Below are positions 31,838 through 40,278 of a stretch of DNA of 64,000 nucleotides, in pieces (the stretch's first letter is position 1; the number at the start of each line of letters is the position of its first letter). The stretch spans positions 1,660,001-1,724,000 of the forward strand of contig NC_007964.1 of the NCBI RefSeq assembly GCF_000013885.1, given 5' to 3'. Position numbers and translations under genes: made by a program. The notes under the pieces are model-generated. The model was not told where the DNA came from. It was given only the letters and a program-made list of their open reading frames with translations, and did not search any database. The stretch is from Nitrobacter hamburgensis X14 (GTDB lineage Bacteria > Pseudomonadota > Alphaproteobacteria > Rhizobiales > Xanthobacteraceae).

Positions 31838-33432
31838 GTCGCGAACGTCTCTATCTGTTCGACACCACGCTGCGCGACGGCGCTCAGACCAACGGCGTCG
31901 ACTTCACGTTGCAGGACAAGCAGGCGATTGCGAAGATGCTGGACGATCTCGGCATCGACTATGTCGAGGGCGGCTACCCCGGCGCCAATCCGACCGATAC
32001 CGAGCTGTTTTTGCAAAAGCCCGCGCTTCGCCATGCGCGGTTCACCGCCTTCGGCATGACGCGGCGGCCGGGGCGATCCGCCGCCAACGATCCGGGGTTG
32101 GCCGCACTGATCGAGGCCAAGGCGGATGCGATCTGCTTGGTCGCAAAGTCCTCGGCCTATCAGGTCAGGGTCGCGCTTGAGACCACGAACGATGAAAACC
32201 TGGCGTCGATCCGCGACAGCGTGAAGGCCGTCGCGGCTGTGGGCCGCGAGGTCATGGTGGACTGCGAACATTTCTTCGACGGCTACAGGGAGGACCCCGC
32301 GTTCGCGCTGGCCTGCGCCAGGGCGGCTTACGACTCCGGTGCGCGGTGGGTCGTGCTGTGCGACACCAATGGCGGCACCATGCCGAACGAGATCGAGGCG
32401 ACGGTTCGCGAGGTCGCGAAACACGTCCCCGGCGACCATCTCGGCATCCACGCCCATAACGACACCGAGCAGGCGGTCGCCAACTCGCTGGCCGCGGTGC
32501 GTGCGGGCGCGCGGCAAATCCAGGGCACGTTGAACGGCCTCGGCGAGCGCTGCGGCAATGCCAATCTGTGCTCGCTGATCCCGACGCTGAAACTGAAGAA
32601 GGAATTCGCCGATGCCTTCGAGATCGGCGTGTCCGAGGATCGCCTTGCGACCCTGATGCAGGCGTCGCGCACGCTCGACAATATGTTGAACCGCGCGCCG
32701 AACCGGCGCGCTCCTTACGTCGGCGAAAGCGCGTTCGTCACCAAGACCGGCATTCATGCGTCGGCGATCATCAAGGACCCCGCGACCTACGAGCACGTCG
32801 CGCCGGAATCGGTCGGCAATCGCCGCAAGGTGCTGGTGTCGGATCAGGCCGGCCGCTCCAACGTGCTCGCCGAGCTGGAGCGGGCGCACATTGCGTTTGA
32901 CAGGAACGATCCGAAGCTCGGACGGCTGGTCGAGGAGATGAAGGAGCGCGAGGCGGCGGGCTACGCCTACGAATCGGCCGCCGCATCGTTCGATCTGCTG
33001 GCGCGGCGCACGCTTGGCCGCGTGCCGGAGTATTTCGACGTCGAGCAGTTCGACGTCAATGTCGAACAACGCTACAACTCCCACGGCCAGCGCGTCACCG
33101 TCGCGATGGCGGTCGTGAAGGTCAGGGTCGACGGCGAGATTCGGATTTCAGCCGCCGAAGGCAACGGTCCCGTCAATGCGCTCGATGTCGCCTTGCGCAA
33201 GGACCTCGGCAAATACCAGAAGTACATCGAGGGACTGACGCTGATCGATTATCGCGTGCGGATCCTCAATGGAGGCACCGGGGCGGTGACACGGGTGCTG
33301 ATCGAGAGCGAGGACGAGGAGGGCGAGCGCTGGACCACGATCGGCGTGTCGTCCAATATCATCGATGCGTCGTTCCAGGCCCTGATGGATTCAATATTCT
33401 ACAAGCTGGTGAAGTCCGGCGCGACGGCGTAA
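31834..33432 (+). CDS. cimA: (R)-citramalate synthase
   Basis: 532 residues of the TIGR00977 type. It condenses acetyl-CoA with pyruvate to citramalate, a threonine-independent start of isoleucine synthesis. The HMGL-like barrel begins LYLFDTTLRDGAQTNGVDF; HIHAHNDTEQAVANSL has the metal histidines, and NGLGERCGNANLCSLIP follows. A C-terminal LeuA-type regulatory domain (about 390-530) suggests allosteric control. The ATG overlaps the GNAT stop. Confidence 0.92.
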   Translation: MSRERLYLFDTTLRDGAQTNGVDFTLQDKQAIAKMLDDLGIDYVEGGYPGANPTDTELFLQKPALRHARFTAFGMTRRPGRSAANDPGLAALIEAKADAICLVAKSSAYQVRVALETTNDENLASIRDSVKAVAAVGREVMVDCEHFFDGYREDPAFALACARAAYDSGARWVVLCDTNGGTMPNEIEATVREVAKHVPGDHLGIHAHNDTEQAVANSLAAVRAGARQIQGTLNGLGERCGNANLCSLIPTLKLKKEFADAFEIGVSEDRLATLMQASRTLDNMLNRAPNRRAPYVGESAFVTKTGIHASAIIKDPATYEHVAPESVGNRRKVLVSDQAGRSNVLAELERAHIAFDRNDPKLGRLVEEMKEREAAGYAYESAAASFDLLARRTLGRVPEYFDVEQFDVNVEQRYNSHGQRVTVAMAVVKVRVDGEIRISAAEGNGPVNALDVALRKDLGKYQKYIEGLTLIDYRVRILNGGTGAVTRVLIESEDEEGERWTTIGVSSNIIDASFQALMDSIFYKLVKSGATA

Positions 33433-33445
33433 GGGTCCGCCGCGG

Positions 33446-34048
33446 TTATAGGCGGCCGGCGACGTCGGCCGGCATCTGCTTCGAGTTCAGCGCGTCGCTC
33501 GCGGCGGCGCGCAATTTCGGCAGGATGTCCTCCACGCGATCGGCCTGCAGGATATTGACGGCAAGCGTCGGCCGGATGAAGGCGGTGGCCCGCATGTGAG
33601 CGAGCAGAGCCAGCAGCGGTTCCCAGAAGCCGTCGACATTCGCCAGCATGATCGGCTTGCTGTGCCGCCCGAGCTGCTGCCAGGTGAGCTGCTCGACCAG
33701 TTCCTCCAGCGTGCCGACGCCGCCGGGCAGGGCGACGAAGGCGTCCGACCGCTCGAACATCAGGCGCTTGCGCTCGTGCATATCGCGGGTGACGATCATC
33801 TCCTGCACGCGCGACAGCGCGTGTTCGCGCGCGGTCAGGAAATCCGGAATGATGCCGGTGACGGTGCCGCCGTGATCGAGGGTCGAGGTCGCGATGGCGC
33901 CCATCAGGCCGACCGACCCGCCGCCATAGACCAGCCCGACGTTGTTCCGGGCGAGCGCTTTACCAAAAGCGACGGCGGCTTCGACGAATTGGGGATTTGT
34001 ACCGGGGCCTGAGCCGCAATAGACGCAGACCGTTTTGATGGTGTTCAT
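33446..34048 (-). CDS. LOG-family cytokinin-type nucleoside 5'-monophosphate phosphoribohydrolase
   Basis: 200 residues. It has the Rossmann start VCVYCGSGPGTNP, LVYGGGSVGLMGAIA, and the catalytic block RKRLMFERSDAFVALPGGVGTLEEL (PGGxGTxxE at residues 108-116). Family members hydrolyse nucleoside monophosphates at the N-glycosidic bond; in plants and some plant-associated bacteria this releases active cytokinin. Whether it makes cytokinin here is not known. Convergent with cimA, 13 bases apart. Confidence 0.9.
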   Translation of the reverse strand: MNTIKTVCVYCGSGPGTNPQFVEAAVAFGKALARNNVGLVYGGGSVGLMGAIATSTLDHGGTVTGIIPDFLTAREHALSRVQEMIVTRDMHERKRLMFERSDAFVALPGGVGTLEELVEQLTWQQLGRHSKPIMLANVDGFWEPLLALLAHMRATAFIRPTLAVNILQADRVEDILPKLRAAASDALNSKQMPADVAGRL

Positions 34049-34259
34049 GGAATCGATGTGGCCCAGAACAATTACAGCGTCAAGGCTCGGCTATTGCCGG
34101 CACGGGGTCAAGTGCCTGCGGGGCCGCCCTCCGCAGCGAAAAGAATCGCCGGGAATAGGGTGTACGCAGCACCCAAACGCTCTATATGACGTCGATATAT
34201 GACCTCGATCAGACGATATTCGCGGCGGCGGACGCCATTTTCGGGTTCAGGCCTGAGCG

Positions 34260-36218
34260 ATGGCTGACGCGGCTCCGCATCCGGCGAGCGCCCCGGCAAA
34301 TCCGTCCCATGATCCGACCCGGAGCGCGACGCTCGGAAGGGCGCTCGTGCATCTGTGGCCCTACATGTGGCCCGGCGATCGCGCCGACCTGAAGATGCGC
34401 GTCGTCTGGGCGATGCTGCTGTTGCTTGTGGCCAAGGTCGCCACCCTGATCGTTCCGTTCACGTTCAAATGGGCGGTCGATGCGCTGAACGGCGCAGGCA
34501 GCGCGCCCGTGCAGCCCGACAACTGGGCGATGTGGTTGATCCTGTCGCCGCTCGCAATGACGGTGGCCTACGGCTCGGTCCGCGTGCTGATGGCGCTGCT
34601 CACCCAATGGCGCGACGGCATCTTCGCCAAGGTCGCGATGCACGCGGTGCGCAGGCTGGCTTACCGGACGTTCGTCCACATGCACGAACTGTCGCTGCGG
34701 TTTCACCTCGAGCGCAAGACCGGCGGCTTGACGCGCGTGCTGGAACGGGGCCGCAACGGCATCGAAGAGATGGTCCGGCTCGTCATCCTCCAGCTCATTC
34801 CGACTGCGGTCGAGGTCGGACTGCTCACCGCCGTGCTGCTGTGGCAATTCGACTGGCGCTACGTGCTGGTGACGCTCATGACCGTCGTGGTCTATATGGC
34901 CTTCACCTACAGAGCGACGCAGTGGCGCATCGAAATCCGCCGCCGGATGAACGAATCCGATTCCGACGCCAATGCCAAGGCGATCGACTCGCTATTGAAC
35001 TACGAAACGGTGAAATATTTTGGCGCCGAGTTGCGGGAAGCGAAACGCTATGACCGCTCGATGGAGCGGTTTGAGGCCGCAAGCGTCTCGACTTACACCT
35101 CGCTGGCCGTTCTCAACGGGGGGCAGGCGGTCATCTACACGGCCGGTCTGACGACGATCATGATCATGTGCGCGATCGGCGTGCGCAACGGCACTCATAC
35201 GGTCGGCGATTTCGTCATGGTCAACGCCATGATGATCCAGCTCTACCAGCCGCTCAACCTGATGGGTATGGTCTATCGCCAGATAAAGCAGGCGATCATC
35301 GATATCGAAAAGATGTTCGGCGTGCTGACCCGCAATCCGGAGGTGAAGGATCGCGCCGGCGCGCAGCCGCTGCATGTCGGGCACGGTTCGGTGCGGTTCG
35401 AGGATGTGCGGTTTTCCTACGACTCGAATCGTCCGATCCTCAAGGGCGTGACGTTCGACGTGCCTGCGGGAAAGACGGTGGCGATCGTCGGGCCGTCGGG
35501 GGCGGGGAAATCGACGATCTCGCGCCTTTTATTCCGCCTTTACGATGTGTCGAGCGGCCGTATCCTGATCGACGGCCGGGATATCCGCGATGTCACGCAG
35601 GTCTCGCTGCGCGCGGCGATCGGGATGGTGCCGCAGGACACCGTGCTGTTCAACGACACCATCCGCTACAACATCCGCTACGGCCGCTGGAACGCGACCG
35701 ACGAAGAGGTCGAGGCCGCCGCCCGGACGGCGCAGATCGACGGCTTCATCAGGATGTCGCCGAAGGGCTACGAGACCGAGGTCGGCGAACGCGGGTTAAA
35801 ACTGTCCGGCGGCGAGAAACAGCGTGTGGCGATTGCGCGCACCGTGCTGAAGGCACCGCCGATCCTCGTGCTGGACGAGGCGACGTCGGCGCTCGACAGC
35901 CACACCGAGCATGAAATCCAGGAGGCCCTCGAAGGGGTCTCGCGCAACCGCACTTCGCTGGTGATCGCGCACCGGTTGTCGACTATCGTGGGCGCCGACG
36001 AGATTATCGTGCTCGATCAAGGCCGAATTGCCGAGCGGGGAACCCATGCCGGGCTTTTGGCGGCCGACGGTCTTTACGCCAGCATGTGGAACAGGCAACG
36101 CGAGGCGCAGGAGGCTAGAGAGAAACTGGCGCTGATCGGCGATGACGACGACGCGCCCAACCGTGCCCCTCCGCCCGTGGACGATCCGCTGGTGGCGCCG
36201 GCCGCCGCGGCAGAGTAG
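34260..36218 (+). CDS. atm1: Atm1-type ABC exporter (membrane plus ATPase half-transporter)
   Basis: 652 residues. Six membrane helices lie between about 45 and 330, then a nucleotide-binding domain with Walker A GPSGAGKST (about 411-419), Q-loop MVPQDTVLFNDTIRYNIRYG, signature LSGGEKQR, Walker B ILVLDEATSALD and H-loop AHRLST. The segment NYETVKYFGAELREAKRYD is characteristic of the Atm1/ABCB7 branch, which exports glutathione-linked or Fe-S-related substrates and protects against metal stress. It works as a homodimer. No partner genes are adjacent. Confidence 0.93.
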   Translation: MADAAPHPASAPANPSHDPTRSATLGRALVHLWPYMWPGDRADLKMRVVWAMLLLLVAKVATLIVPFTFKWAVDALNGAGSAPVQPDNWAMWLILSPLAMTVAYGSVRVLMALLTQWRDGIFAKVAMHAVRRLAYRTFVHMHELSLRFHLERKTGGLTRVLERGRNGIEEMVRLVILQLIPTAVEVGLLTAVLLWQFDWRYVLVTLMTVVVYMAFTYRATQWRIEIRRRMNESDSDANAKAIDSLLNYETVKYFGAELREAKRYDRSMERFEAASVSTYTSLAVLNGGQAVIYTAGLTTIMIMCAIGVRNGTHTVGDFVMVNAMMIQLYQPLNLMGMVYRQIKQAIIDIEKMFGVLTRNPEVKDRAGAQPLHVGHGSVRFEDVRFSYDSNRPILKGVTFDVPAGKTVAIVGPSGAGKSTISRLLFRLYDVSSGRILIDGRDIRDVTQVSLRAAIGMVPQDTVLFNDTIRYNIRYGRWNATDEEVEAAARTAQIDGFIRMSPKGYETEVGERGLKLSGGEKQRVAIARTVLKAPPILVLDEATSALDSHTEHEIQEALEGVSRNRTSLVIAHRLSTIVGADEIIVLDQGRIAERGTHAGLLAADGLYASMWNRQREAQEAREKLALIGDDDDAPNRAPPPVDDPLVAPAAAAE

Positions 36219-36344
36219 AATAGGCGCAAGGCAAGCTCCCCGAATCAGGCATCGTATTTTAATACGGATGCTGATCGAGGGGTCGTGACGCGTTCCCATA
36301 ATGCCACCTTCACCTCAGATTCATTCGCAGATCATCAGGTGCTC

Positions 36345-37091
36345 ATGTCCATAGATCGACAGACTCTCCTATCCGTCGCGAAGTCCATTCGCTCTGGCGC
36401 AAAATCTATCCGCGCCCAGATTTCGCCCATTCATCCGAAGGGTTATCCCTTCGTCGGCGGCTTCGCGCTCGCCAGCATCATCCTGTTCTGGATCTGGACC
36501 CCGCTCGGCTGGATCGGAACGCTCTTGACGATATGGTGCGCACTGTTTTTCCGCAATCCGGCCCGTGTGACGCCGGTTCGCGAGGGCCTCGTCGTCTCAC
36601 CGGCGGACGGCCGCATCTCGATGATCGCGCCGGTGGTGCCGCCTGCCGAACTCGAGCTTGGCGAGCAGCCGATGGTGCGTATTTCGATCTTCATGAGCGT
36701 GTTCAATTGCCACGTCAATCGCAGCCCGGTCGCGGGAAAGATCGAACGGATCGTCTATCGTCCCGGCAAATTCATCAATGCCGAACTCGACAAGGCGAGC
36801 GAGGACAACGAGCGCAACTCGCTGGTGATATCGACGCCGAACAACGGTTTGGTCGGAGTGGTTCAGATCGCCGGACTGGTCGCGCGCCGTATCGTGACGT
36901 TCGTGCATGACGGGCAGACGCTCGAAACCGGCGAACGCTTCGGGTTGATCCGGTTCGGCTCGCGGCTCGACGTCTTCCTGCCGGAGGGGACGCAACTACT
37001 GGTGTCCGAAGGCCAGACCGCGATCGCCGGCGAAACGGTGCTGGCCGATTTTCAGCAGGCTGACGGCGGACGGACCTATCGCAGCAATTAA
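36345..37091 (+). CDS. psd: Phosphatidylserine decarboxylase proenzyme, short bacterial form
   Basis: 248 residues. It makes phosphatidylethanolamine. Two membrane-associated segments (about 25-65) are followed by RNPARVTPVREGLVVSPADGRIS, ISIFMSVFNCHVNRSPVAG and the self-cleavage motif RFGSRLDVFLP, where Ser becomes the pyruvoyl group. I chose ATG 36345; a GTG at 36285 would add 20 residues without family support. pssA follows. Confidence 0.94.
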   Translation: MSIDRQTLLSVAKSIRSGAKSIRAQISPIHPKGYPFVGGFALASIILFWIWTPLGWIGTLLTIWCALFFRNPARVTPVREGLVVSPADGRISMIAPVVPPAELELGEQPMVRISIFMSVFNCHVNRSPVAGKIERIVYRPGKFINAELDKASEDNERNSLVISTPNNGLVGVVQIAGLVARRIVTFVHDGQTLETGERFGLIRFGSRLDVFLPEGTQLLVSEGQTAIAGETVLADFQQADGGRTYRSN

Positions 37092-37182
37092 CCGCTCGGG
37101 CGGCTTGCCGGGGGTGTCTGGCCGATGGCAGACCCGGCAAAGCCCTGCTATATAAAGGCCCTGCTGTACAGGAGAGGCGCAG

Positions 37183-38088
37183 ACGCCATACGATCCGAAA
37201 TCATCCGAGATGCGCCGTCGCCGGTTTCGCCCGATTCCGGTGCGGATGCTGGTGCCCAATTTCATCACGCTGCTGGCGATTTGCGCGGGACTGACGGCGA
37301 TCCGGCTTTCGACCGAGGGACGGATGGAGCTTGCGGTGGCCGCGATCGTGTTCGCGGCCGTGCTCGACGGGCTCGACGGGCGGGTGGCCCGGATGATCAA
37401 GGGGCAGTCGAAGTTCGGTGCCGAGCTCGACAGCCTCGCCGACTTCGTCAACTTCGGTGTCGCGCCCGGCCTGATCCTCTATTTCTGGCAGTTGCACGAC
37501 CTCCACAATGTGGGCTGGATCGCGGCGATGATATTTGCGATCAGCGGCGGCCTGCGGCTTGCCCGCTTCAATGCAACGATGAACGACACCAACAAGCCGG
37601 CTTTTGCTGCGAACTTCTTTACCGGCGTGCCTGCGCCGGCGGGTGCGATCGCGGTGCTTCTGCCGATCTATCTGTCGTTTCTGGGCGCTCCCCAGCCGCC
37701 CGCGGTGCTGACGGCGTTTTATACGCTGTTGATCGCGATCCTGATGGTGTCGCGGCTGCCGGTCTTCTCCGGCAAGATGGTTGGCATGCGCGTGCCGCCG
37801 GAGTTGGTGCTGCCGGTCTTCGTGGCGGTGGTGTTCTTCATCGCACTCCTGATCAGTTATCCGTGGGTCGTCCTCTCCTTCGGTTCGATCGTTTTTCTGT
37901 TGAGCCTTCCGATCGGTTGGAAATCCTATCGCGACCAGGACCTCAAGGCGGCTGTGGAGCAGACGTTTCCGGCCGAGCCGTCATCCGCCGACGCCGCGTT
38001 GCCGGTTGCGCTACCCCCCGAGGCCAAGTCGCCAACCATTCCGATCAGGCCACGGAAGCCGGACAACCGGTCTCCCCGCCCGAATTGA
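37183..38088 (+). CDS. pssA: CDP-diacylglycerol-serine O-phosphatidyltransferase PssA
   Basis: Makes phosphatidylserine, the substrate of Psd encoded just upstream. The CDP-alcohol phosphotransferase motif is seen as LDGLDGRVARMIKGQSKFGAELDSLADF (DG-x2-AR-x8-G-x3-D-x3-D). There are about seven hydrophobic segments and a Pro-rich C-terminal tail. The first ATG is 37210 (MRRRRFRPIPVRML, 292 residues). In frame 27 bases upstream is ACG (37183) preceded by AGGAG at 37169-37173, which would add PYDPKSSE, a sequence I recall from homologues. I annotate from ACG but ATG 37210 remains possible. Confidence 0.9.
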   Translation, partial: TPYDPKSSEMRRRRFRPIPVRMLVPNFITLLAICAGLTAIRLSTEGRMELAVAAIVFAAVLDGLDGRVARMIKGQSKFGAELDSLADFVNFGVAPGLILYFWQLHDLHNVGWIAAMIFAISGGLRLARFNATMNDTNKPAFAANFFTGVPAPAGAIAVLLPIYLSFLGAPQPPAVLTAFYTLLIAILMVSRLPVFSGKMVGMRVPPELVLPVFVAVVFFIALLISYPWVVLSFGSIVFLLSLPIGWKSYRDQDLKAAVEQTFPAEPSSADAALPVALPPEAKSPTIPIRPRKPDNRSPRPN

Positions 38089-38391
38089 GAAACCCCGCAC
38101 ACGTGCAGCCGTCTGGCGTCCGGTGCGTTGCACGCTTGAACGGCAACATGTCGATGACTCGTCATTGCCGGGCATGGCCGTTAAAAAAAGCGGTTGTGCC
38201 CGTGCATGACGCCGCAGCGCGGATCGATTCCGTGTCATCGAGAGCCGCTTTGGTTCGACATTAACGCATTGGCAACGATTACCTTTCCGGTAACGGGTCT
38301 TTAATGGCGCCAAAGCTAGGGTGTTGACGCGTGTCTCAGAACGGGCCGCGCCGCCGTCCAGGATGGTCGGTCGAGTGTGCGTGGAGTTCTC
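38089..38391. other. pssA-motA intergenic region (303 bases)
   Basis: No gene is seen. Near 38260-38340 the sequence changes to a promoter-like stretch with TTAACGCATTGGCAAC, which matches only part of a CtrA site (TTAA-N7 then GCAAC), and a small hairpin TTACC-N5-GGTAA. GGAG precedes the motA ATG. Confidence 0.4.
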
Positions 38392-39165
38392 ATGGATATC
38401 ATGACGGGTGCCGGACTTGCTTTCGGCATGATCGTAGTCGCCGTGATGGTCTTTATGGGCGGCGATCTCCACATGTTCGTCAGCGAACATGCCATGATCA
38501 TCATCTTCGGTGGTGCGACCGCCGCCACGATGATCCGCTTCCCGCTCGGCGCGATTCTGCACGGCTTGCCGCTCGGCGCCAAGTTTGCCTTCACCATGAG
38601 CCGGCTGACGGCGCGCGACCTTGTCGACGAGCTGGCGCGGATCGCCGAGATCGCCCGCAAGCAGGGGCCGGTGGGTCTCGAGAAAGTCGAAACCAACGAG
38701 CCGTTTCTCGCCAAGGGAATCCGGTTTGTGGCGGATGGCTACGATCTCGAATTCATCCGCGACAATCTCGAGCGCGACCGCGACAATTTTCTCATGCACC
38801 TCGATGAGGGAAGCAAGATCTACCGCGCCATCGGCGATTGCGCTCCGGCGTTCGGCATGATCGGCACCCTGATCGGCATGGTGCAGATGTTCGCCAACAT
38901 GACCGATCCGTCCAAGCTCGGCCCGTTCATGGCGACCGCGCTGCTCGCGACGCTCTACGGCGCGCTCGTCGCCAACCTGTTCTGCCTGCCGATCGCCGAC
39001 AAGCTGCACGGCAAGCTGCTGGACGAGGAAACCAATCGTACCCTGATCATCGACGGCATCCTGATGATCCGGGATTCCAAGAGCCCGGCGCTGGTGCGCG
39101 AAATGCTGCTCGCCTACCTGCCGGAGAAGCATCGCCAGGAGGAAGGCGAGCCGGTTCCGGCGTGA
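38392..39165 (+). CDS. motA: Flagellar motor stator protein MotA
   Basis: 257 residues. Four hydrophobic segments are seen: two near the start (about 4-50) and two around 150-195. The conserved proline and turn are in DCAPAFGMIGTLIGMVQM and the cytoplasmic loop has charged helices with R/E residues. With MotB it forms the proton channel. Start ATG 38392 follows GGAG; an in-frame GTG at 38377 would add five residues. motB follows after 137 bases holding two palindromic elements. Confidence 0.92.
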   Translation: MDIMTGAGLAFGMIVVAVMVFMGGDLHMFVSEHAMIIIFGGATAATMIRFPLGAILHGLPLGAKFAFTMSRLTARDLVDELARIAEIARKQGPVGLEKVETNEPFLAKGIRFVADGYDLEFIRDNLERDRDNFLMHLDEGSKIYRAIGDCAPAFGMIGTLIGMVQMFANMTDPSKLGPFMATALLATLYGALVANLFCLPIADKLHGKLLDEETNRTLIIDGILMIRDSKSPALVREMLLAYLPEKHRQEEGEPVPA

Positions 39166-39175
39166 TCTGACGGTC

Positions 39176-39222
39176 GAGCATTTTCCGGCTAAGTGGAATC
39201 CGGTTCACGTTGAGAAATGCTC
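39176..39222 (+). repeat. Palindromic element C (constant-core family)
   Basis: Arms GAGCATTT (39176-39183) and AAATGCTC (39215-39222) enclose TAAGTGGAATCCGGTTCACG. Lies 10 bases after the motA stop. Confidence 0.8.
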
Positions 39223-39236
39223 TCAATTAATAGCTT

Positions 39237-39285
39237 GCGCGTATTCTGATCGCATAACCGGTATTCACTTTTGCGGAATACGCGC
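39237..39285 (-). repeat. Palindromic element D (constant-core family)
   Basis: Perfect 10-bp arms GCGCGTATTC/GAATACGCGC; read on the minus strand the core is AAAAGTGAATACCGGTTATG. It is 14 bases from element C in the opposite orientation and ends 17 bases before the motB ATG. Confidence 0.8.
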
Positions 39286-39302
39286 TAGTCGGGAAACCAG
39301 CA

Positions 39303-40133
39303 ATGGCCAAGAAAAAACGCGGCGATGCGCATGGCGGAGGGCACGGCTGGTTCGTCACGTTCGCCGATCTGATGGGCCTGATGATGAGCTTCTTCGTGAT
39401 GCTCGTCGCCTTTTCCACCATGGACAACAACAAGCTCAAGATCGTCGCGGGCTCGATGCGTGACGCCTTCGGCGTTCAGACCGAGGTGCGATATTCCGGT
39501 ATCATCGAATCGGATGGCCTGCCGACGCGGCCGAAACTGAAGAACTCCGCGCACGTCCCTCCGGAGGAAACCTCCGCCACGCCGACTCCCAACGAGCAGG
39601 AGCGTTTCAAGACCGCGGGCGCGCGCCTCAAGACGGATCGCGAGTTCGCGCTCGCTTCCGCGTCGCTGCGGCAGGCGTTGCAGGACATGCCGGAGCTGAC
39701 CGAACTGTCCAAGCACATCATGTTCGAGGAGACCAAGGAAGGTCTCAACCTGGAGATCGTCGACCAGGACGGCCGATCGATGTTCGCGGACGGATCCAGG
39801 GAGCCTTACGAGCGGACGCGGATGCTGATCCGGAAGCTCGCGGCTCCGCTCAAGGCGACGCCTTTGCGGATTTCGATCACCGGCCACACCGCCTCGAACT
39901 TCATCCCGACGCGCAGTGATTATGACGGCTTCGATCTGTCGGCCGACCGCGCCAACGCCGTTCGCCAGATTCTCGAGCGGGAGGGGTTGCCGCCGAGCCA
40001 TATCTTCGCGGTAGCGGGCAAGTCGGACAGTATGCCGCTGTTTCCGGACGACCCCTCGCTGGCGGCAAACCGGCGCGTCACCATCACCCTGATGCGCGAG
40101 GCGCCTCCGTTGCCTCCGAATTTGAAGCCCTGA
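39303..40133 (+). CDS. motB: Flagellar motor stator protein MotB (OmpA-like)
   Basis: 276 residues. A basic start (MAKKKRGDA) leads to one membrane helix carrying the proton-binding Asp, D22 in TFADLMGLMMSFFVMLVAFS. After a long linker comes an OmpA-like peptidoglycan-binding domain (about 150-270: LEIVDQDGRSMFADGS, ISITGHTASN, DLSADRANAVRQIL, NRRVTI). It anchors the stator to the wall. Pairs with motA; no other flagellar gene is in the window. Confidence 0.93.
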   Translation: MAKKKRGDAHGGGHGWFVTFADLMGLMMSFFVMLVAFSTMDNNKLKIVAGSMRDAFGVQTEVRYSGIIESDGLPTRPKLKNSAHVPPEETSATPTPNEQERFKTAGARLKTDREFALASASLRQALQDMPELTELSKHIMFEETKEGLNLEIVDQDGRSMFADGSREPYERTRMLIRKLAAPLKATPLRISITGHTASNFIPTRSDYDGFDLSADRANAVRQILEREGLPPSHIFAVAGKSDSMPLFPDDPSLAANRRVTITLMREAPPLPPNLKP

Positions 40134-40278
40134 TTGTCCACAATACTATTTTACCGGACGCAGGCGCCTGCAAGGCAGATCAATGCAGGCTGTCAACATC
40201 ATTCGATGGATTGACGGGCCTGTGCTTGTGGGCGATAGCCCCGGATCAAAACCACCATCAGAGCGTTTGCAAGACACC

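Noticed and set aside
38260..38285. CtrA site upstream of motA
   Set aside because: Only the first TTAA matches; the second half is GCAAC, so it is too weak to call.
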